This document shows, piece after piece, positions 6,912 to 10,398 of a stretch of 10,398 nucleotides of DNA. The stretch is from Pseudomonadota bacterium (lineage in GTDB: Bacteria > Pseudomonadota > Gammaproteobacteria > GRL18). The stretch is from positions 1-10,398 of the forward strand of contig DAOVUE010000014.1 of the NCBI GenBank assembly GCA_030632745.1. Direction: 5' to 3'. The notes under the pieces are model-generated. The model was not told where the DNA came from and did no database searches. It saw only the letters and a program-made list of their open reading frames with translations. The position numbers and the translations under genes were made by a program. Position 1 is the stretch's first letter; the number at the start of each line of letters is the position of its first letter.

Positions 6912-9900
6912 ATGTTGGCTAAAATTTTACAATTTTTTCTTATCCAGAGAACACTTGTGGTGCTGATTGTATTCGCTATCCTGGCCGGTGGCTGGCAGGC
7001 TTTCCAGAAGATCCCCATTGATGCCTTCCCGGATGTATCTCCGGCTCAGGTCAAAATGATTTTTAAAGCACCGGGAATGACACCTTCTGAAGTTGAGCAG
7101 AGAATAATCGCACCTTTAGAACTGGAACTATTGGGTTTACCCAATCAAAAAATACTGCGTTCTTTAGCAAAATACGGGATTGCAGACATTACACTGGATT
7201 TTAATGAAGGCACTGATATTTACTGGGCCAGACAGCTGGTCTCAGAAAGACTCAATAATATGGATTTAGCCCAGGGTGTGACGGGTGGTATGGCACCGCT
7301 TTCTACACCCCTAAGTGATGTCTTTATGTTTACCATTGAGGGAAATAGTCTTAACAATATGGAAAAACGTGATTTATTGGACTGGGTTATTCGTCCTGCA
7401 TTACGTTCTGTGCCGGGTGTTGCGGATGTTAATGTATTAGGCGGTTATGCCAGAACATTTGTGGTGAAACCGGACTATCTGAAATTACAAACCTATCATG
7501 TCAGCATTGATCAACTGATTAAATCATTACAGGAAAATAATAAGAACGATGGTGCCGGTCGTCTCAACCAGGGTGAAGAAGTGCTTCTGGTTCGTACTCA
7601 GGGTAATCTAACCAGTATATCCGATATAGAGCATATTGTTGTTGATTATAAAAATAATGTTGCGATTACCATTCAGGATCTGGCTAAAGTCGAAATTGAT
7701 TCACTATACCGCAATGGTGCAGTGTCACAAAATGGTCAGCAGGAAGCCGTCGAAGGTCTGGTTATGGCCTTAAAAGGAGCCAATGCCCGTGAAGTTATTT
7801 CCGGCATCGAATCTCGCCTGAAAGAGTTGCAGCCAGCTTTTCCTAAAGATATTTCTGTATCTGTTTTTTATAGCCGCAGCGACCTGGTTAATACGGCTAT
7901 TTTGGGTGTGTCTAAATCTTTAGCAGAAGCAGTTGTTTTAATCATGCTTGTTTTACTGCTTTTTTTAGGCAATTTGAGAGCTGCCATAGCAGTGGCATTA
8001 ATTCTGCCGCTCTCAGCCTTAATGACCTTTGTTCTTATGCGCTGGTATGGCCTGTCTGCTAATTTAATGTCATTGGGTGGTTTGACCATTGCCATTGGAA
8101 TGTTAGTTGATGCAGCAGTTGTTGTGATTGAAAATATCGTCTCACATCAGGAAAAGGATGCTGAAAAATCACAGGGTCAGTTGCATAAGATGCATATTAT
8201 ATTCCGTGCATTAAAAGAAGTTTCTGTCCCTGTCATCTCCGGTATTTTAATTATTATGACCGTTTTTCTGCCTTTGCTCACTCTGGAAGGTTTAGAAGGA
8301 AAACTATTTGTACCTGTGGCAATAACTATTATTTTTGCTCTGGGCAGTTCGTTAGTTTTATCGTTGACTATTATTCCTACTCTGTCTTCTTTTATTTTAG
8401 GCAAGCCTTCCCATCAGGAACCCTGGTTAATTCGACAATTGCTGGCACTTTATGAACCGGTTCTCAAATGGAGTTTATCACACGATAAAGTCATTGTTTC
8501 GGGTGCCATTGCGGCACTGGTTTTTGCCGGCGTTATATACACACAGGTGGGTAAAACGTTTATCCCGCAGATGGACGAAGGCTATATCGTTATGCAAATT
8601 GAAAAATCACCCTCAATTAGTTTAAAAGAATCAACCGAAATGGATCTTTATATTCAAAAAGCCATTATGGATAAAGTACCTGAAGTGATCCGCATGGTGG
8701 GACGAGTGGGCTCTGATGAAATAGGTATGGATCCCATGGGGCTCAATGACACAGATGTTTTTTTAATGCTTAAACCTGTTTCAGAATGGCGTATGGAAAG
8801 CAAGGATGAACTTATTGCCGCCATACGTGAGGTGCTGGATACTCAGTTTCCGGGGATTAATTATGCCTTCACTCAACCAATTCAAATGCGTGTTGACGAA
8901 ATGTTAACCGGTGCCAGAGGTGATGTCGCTATCAAGATTTTTGGTGATAATGCAGAGGAACTGAACCAGGTGGCTAAAGAAATGGTGACCATGGTCAAAA
9001 CCATACCGGGTGCAGAAGATGTCAATACCCAGATGAACGAAGGTTTACGCTATCTGCAGCTCAAAGTGAACCGTGATATGGCTGGACGCTTAGGATTAAC
9101 AGTCGACCAGGTGGAGGCTATTCTCAGAGCACAAATCAATGGCCTGGAAACCGGTATTATTTATCAGGGGATCCGCCGTATACCGCTGATGCTTCGTGCA
9201 CCGGAATCCTATAAAGCATCAAGCTTTGAAATGCTGCAGCAGCCCATTACGGTTGAGACTCCTCAGGGCGTGGAAACGGTGATGCTAAGCCAATTAGTGG
9301 ATGCCAATGCAACGGAGGGGCCTGTTTCTATTAAAAGAGAACAAAGCAAACGTTTCTCTGTGGTAGTTGCCAATGTGACGGGACGAGATCTGGTGAGCTT
9401 TGTGGAAGAAGCAAAACAAAAATCAAAGTCATTAACCATTCCTGCCGGTTACTATTTTGAGTGGGGCGGTAAATTTGAAAACCAGCAGCGTGCAGCACAA
9501 AAGCTGTCTATTGTTGTGCCGGTGGCCTTAATACTTATTTTCCTGATTCTTTTTACTACCTTTGGTTCTATTCCACAGGCTATGATGGTATTGATCAATG
9601 TACCTTTTGCATTAATTGGAGGAATTGTGGCTTTATGGCTGACCGGAGAATATCTATCGGTGCCTGCTTCGGTGGGTTTTATTGCGCTATTAGGTATTGC
9701 TGTGCTCAATGGTGTTGTGATGATTACCTATTTTAATCAACTATTAGCGAAAGGCTTAAGCGTTGGACAAGTGGTCATTGAGGGGGCCTTAAGAAGACTC
9801 AGACCGGTTTTAATGACGGCTTCGATTGCTGCTTTAGGTCTGCTGCCTTTAGTTTTTGCCTCGGGACCCGGCTCAGAAATTCAGCGACCTCTGGCCATTG

Positions 9901-9986
9901 TGGTCATTGGCGGATTAATCAGTTCAACACTTTTAACCCTGCTGATTTTGCCCATTATTTTTAAACGTTTTGGTCATTATTCTTAA
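6912..9986 (+). CDS. HME-type RND efflux permease, CzcA/CusA family
   Basis: This 1,024-aa inner-membrane proton antiporter is the energised subunit of the pump and has the normal length for heavy-metal RND proteins (1,040-1,070 aa). TM1 lies at about 12-30, the first porter loop runs to about 335, and TM2-TM6 to about 490. TM7 is at about 525-545, the second porter loop runs to about 860, and TM8-TM12 run to about 1015. TM4 carries SLGG...GMLVDAAVVVIEN with D400 and E407, the positions of the proton-relay Asp and Glu of CusA (D405/E412). The porter region has FIPQMDEGYIVMQIE and QPIQMRVDEMLTGARGD (658-674 for the QMRVDE part on), a pattern I associate with CzcA/CnrA-like pumps. The C-terminal half has GIAVLNGVVM and GSEIQRPLAIVVIGG, also CzcA-like. 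The CusA methionine triad is not conserved by hand alignment. A GGAG ribosome site 7 nt before the ATG supports the start. Family is certain; a divalent metal substrate is inferred. Confidence 0.93.
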   Translation: MLAKILQFFLIQRTLVVLIVFAILAGGWQAFQKIPIDAFPDVSPAQVKMIFKAPGMTPSEVEQRIIAPLELELLGLPNQKILRSLAKYGIADITLDFNEGTDIYWARQLVSERLNNMDLAQGVTGGMAPLSTPLSDVFMFTIEGNSLNNMEKRDLLDWVIRPALRSVPGVADVNVLGGYARTFVVKPDYLKLQTYHVSIDQLIKSLQENNKNDGAGRLNQGEEVLLVRTQGNLTSISDIEHIVVDYKNNVAITIQDLAKVEIDSLYRNGAVSQNGQQEAVEGLVMALKGANAREVISGIESRLKELQPAFPKDISVSVFYSRSDLVNTAILGVSKSLAEAVVLIMLVLLLFLGNLRAAIAVALILPLSALMTFVLMRWYGLSANLMSLGGLTIAIGMLVDAAVVVIENIVSHQEKDAEKSQGQLHKMHIIFRALKEVSVPVISGILIIMTVFLPLLTLEGLEGKLFVPVAITIIFALGSSLVLSLTIIPTLSSFILGKPSHQEPWLIRQLLALYEPVLKWSLSHDKVIVSGAIAALVFAGVIYTQVGKTFIPQMDEGYIVMQIEKSPSISLKESTEMDLYIQKAIMDKVPEVIRMVGRVGSDEIGMDPMGLNDTDVFLMLKPVSEWRMESKDELIAAIREVLDTQFPGINYAFTQPIQMRVDEMLTGARGDVAIKIFGDNAEELNQVAKEMVTMVKTIPGAEDVNTQMNEGLRYLQLKVNRDMAGRLGLTVDQVEAILRAQINGLETGIIYQGIRRIPLMLRAPESYKASSFEMLQQPITVETPQGVETVMLSQLVDANATEGPVSIKREQSKRFSVVVANVTGRDLVSFVEEAKQKSKSLTIPAGYYFEWGGKFENQQRAAQKLSIVVPVALILIFLILFTTFGSIPQAMMVLINVPFALIGGIVALWLTGEYLSVPASVGFIALLGIAVLNGVVMITYFNQLLAKGLSVGQVVIEGALRRLRPVLMTASIAALGLLPLVFASGPGSEIQRPLAIVVIGGLISSTLLTLLILPIIFKRFGHYS

Positions 9987-9987
9987 C

Positions 9988-9993
9988 GGAGAG
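9988..9993 (+). promoter_or_regulatory. Ribosome binding site of the DUF3240-like gene
   Basis: GGAGAG sits just after the permease stop codon (TAA, 9984-9986) and 5 nt before the ATG at 9999. It fixes the start of the small downstream gene and supports its being a real member of the operon. Confidence 0.7.
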
Positions 9994-9998
9994 CAGTC

Positions 9999-10292
9999 AT
10001 GCAAAGTTGTATTTTAAAATTGATTTTAGATAATGATCTTTATGATGAAATGACAGACAGCCTGCTGAGTTTTCCTGACAGGGAATTAGAATTTATGGGC
10101 TATTCAGTACAGGCACATACTCAGTCATTAGAAGATATCAGCGAGCAGGTTTCTGGATTCAAACAAAAAATGGTCATTGAAATCACTACCAATGAAGATG
10201 AAGCCGTAAAAATTGTTCACTATGTTAAAAAAACCTTAACTGAAGCCCGTTTCGAAGGTCAGTTATTTCCTCTGCTTAATTTTGAGATTTAG
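9999..10292 (+). CDS. DUF3240-like small protein, probable PII-like partner of the efflux pump
   Basis: This 97-aa protein has no signal peptide or membrane segment and should be cytoplasmic. Its alternating pattern (strand CILKLILDN, helix DLYDEMTDSLLSF, strand MGYSVQAHTQ, helix, strand KMVIEITTN, helix DEAVKIVHYVKKTL, strand FEGQLFPLLNFEI) fits the ferredoxin-like fold of PII/CutA-related proteins. Small DUF3240 proteins are commonly found directly after CzcA/CusA-type permease genes, and this one starts 12 nt after the permease stop with its own ribosome site. By analogy with PII proteins it may sense a small molecule or metal and adjust pump activity, but that is inference. No cysteine or histidine pair for metal binding stands out; there is one Cys (C4) and two His. 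It is complete and looks like the last gene of the operon. Confidence 0.75.
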   Translation: MQSCILKLILDNDLYDEMTDSLLSFPDRELEFMGYSVQAHTQSLEDISEQVSGFKQKMVIEITTNEDEAVKIVHYVKKTLTEARFEGQLFPLLNFEI

Positions 10293-10398
10293 AGTAAAGA
10301 AAGATCAAGAGACAAAAGAAGGGGTGATCGTTCGGATAAGTGCTTAATGAAACGATTGCACAGAGGACAGGTTTGCCTGCCTGGGGACGCTTTGCCTC
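10293..10398. other. Right margin without a confirmed gene
   Basis: No complete gene lies here. A plus-strand ATG at 10347 opens 17 codons to the edge (MKRLHRGQVCLPGDALP) without a convincing ribosome site. A minus-strand frame open from 10396 to a stop at 10289-10291 contains GRQTCPLCNRF, with a C-x2-C pair, and could be the end of a convergent gene. Neither can be settled. A weak inverted repeat (gatca at 10303-10307, tgatc at 10325-10329) lacks a T-run, so no terminator for the efflux operon is called. Confidence 0.5.

Noticed and set aside
5541..9709. Minus-strand frames of 65-85 codons inside the efflux genes
   Set aside because: They are shadows of well-supported plus-strand genes with strong domain matches.
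10303..10329. Inverted repeat gatca/tgatc as rho-independent terminator
   Set aside because: The stem is only 5 bp with a 17-nt loop and no T-run follows it.

Overview
The window looks like part of a moderately AT-rich gammaproteobacterial chromosome. The basis is codon style, the gene types, and the pairing of a heavy-metal RND pump with a DUF3240-type small protein, which is common in methane- and sulfur-oxidising Gammaproteobacteria. The lineage call is an inference and is not firm. There are no rRNA or tRNA genes, insertion sequences, CRISPR arrays or phage genes.

Left part, minus strand (1-4188): one uninterrupted reading frame of 1,396 codons starts at 4188 and runs off the left edge without a stop. 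I read every triplet and found none that is a stop. The protein is very large and multi-domain. It has an N-terminal GT4-like (GT-B fold) glycosyltransferase with an E-x7-E motif, then a short Gly/Ala/Lys linker made by an 18-bp tandem duplication. A central domain that I cannot assign follows. The C-terminus resembles the phosphodiester glycosidase / NAGPA family (PF09992-like). It has no signal peptide. This fusion is the most unusual item in the window.

Intergenic part (4189-4507): a 319-bp divergent promoter region. It holds a good Shine-Dalgarno for the leftward gene, weak candidate promoters in both directions, and a run of TTCA/ATCA elements with about 10-11 bp spacing just upstream of a perfect TATAAT that could serve the rightward operon.

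Right part, plus strand (4508-10292): a compact four-gene operon. It encodes a TolC/CzcC-like outer membrane factor (407 aa), a periplasmic adaptor (389 aa), a CzcA/CusA-type HME-RND permease (1,024 aa) and a DUF3240-like small protein (97 aa). The first two genes overlap by one base (TAATG) and the other gaps are 11 and 12 bases. Together the first three should form a tripartite proton-driven efflux pump spanning both membranes. The fourth is probably a cytoplasmic PII-like partner. The pump residues look more CzcA/CnrA-like than CusA-like, so a divalent cation is a better guess than copper or silver, but the substrate cannot be fixed from sequence.

The last 106 bases contain no complete gene and no clear terminator.
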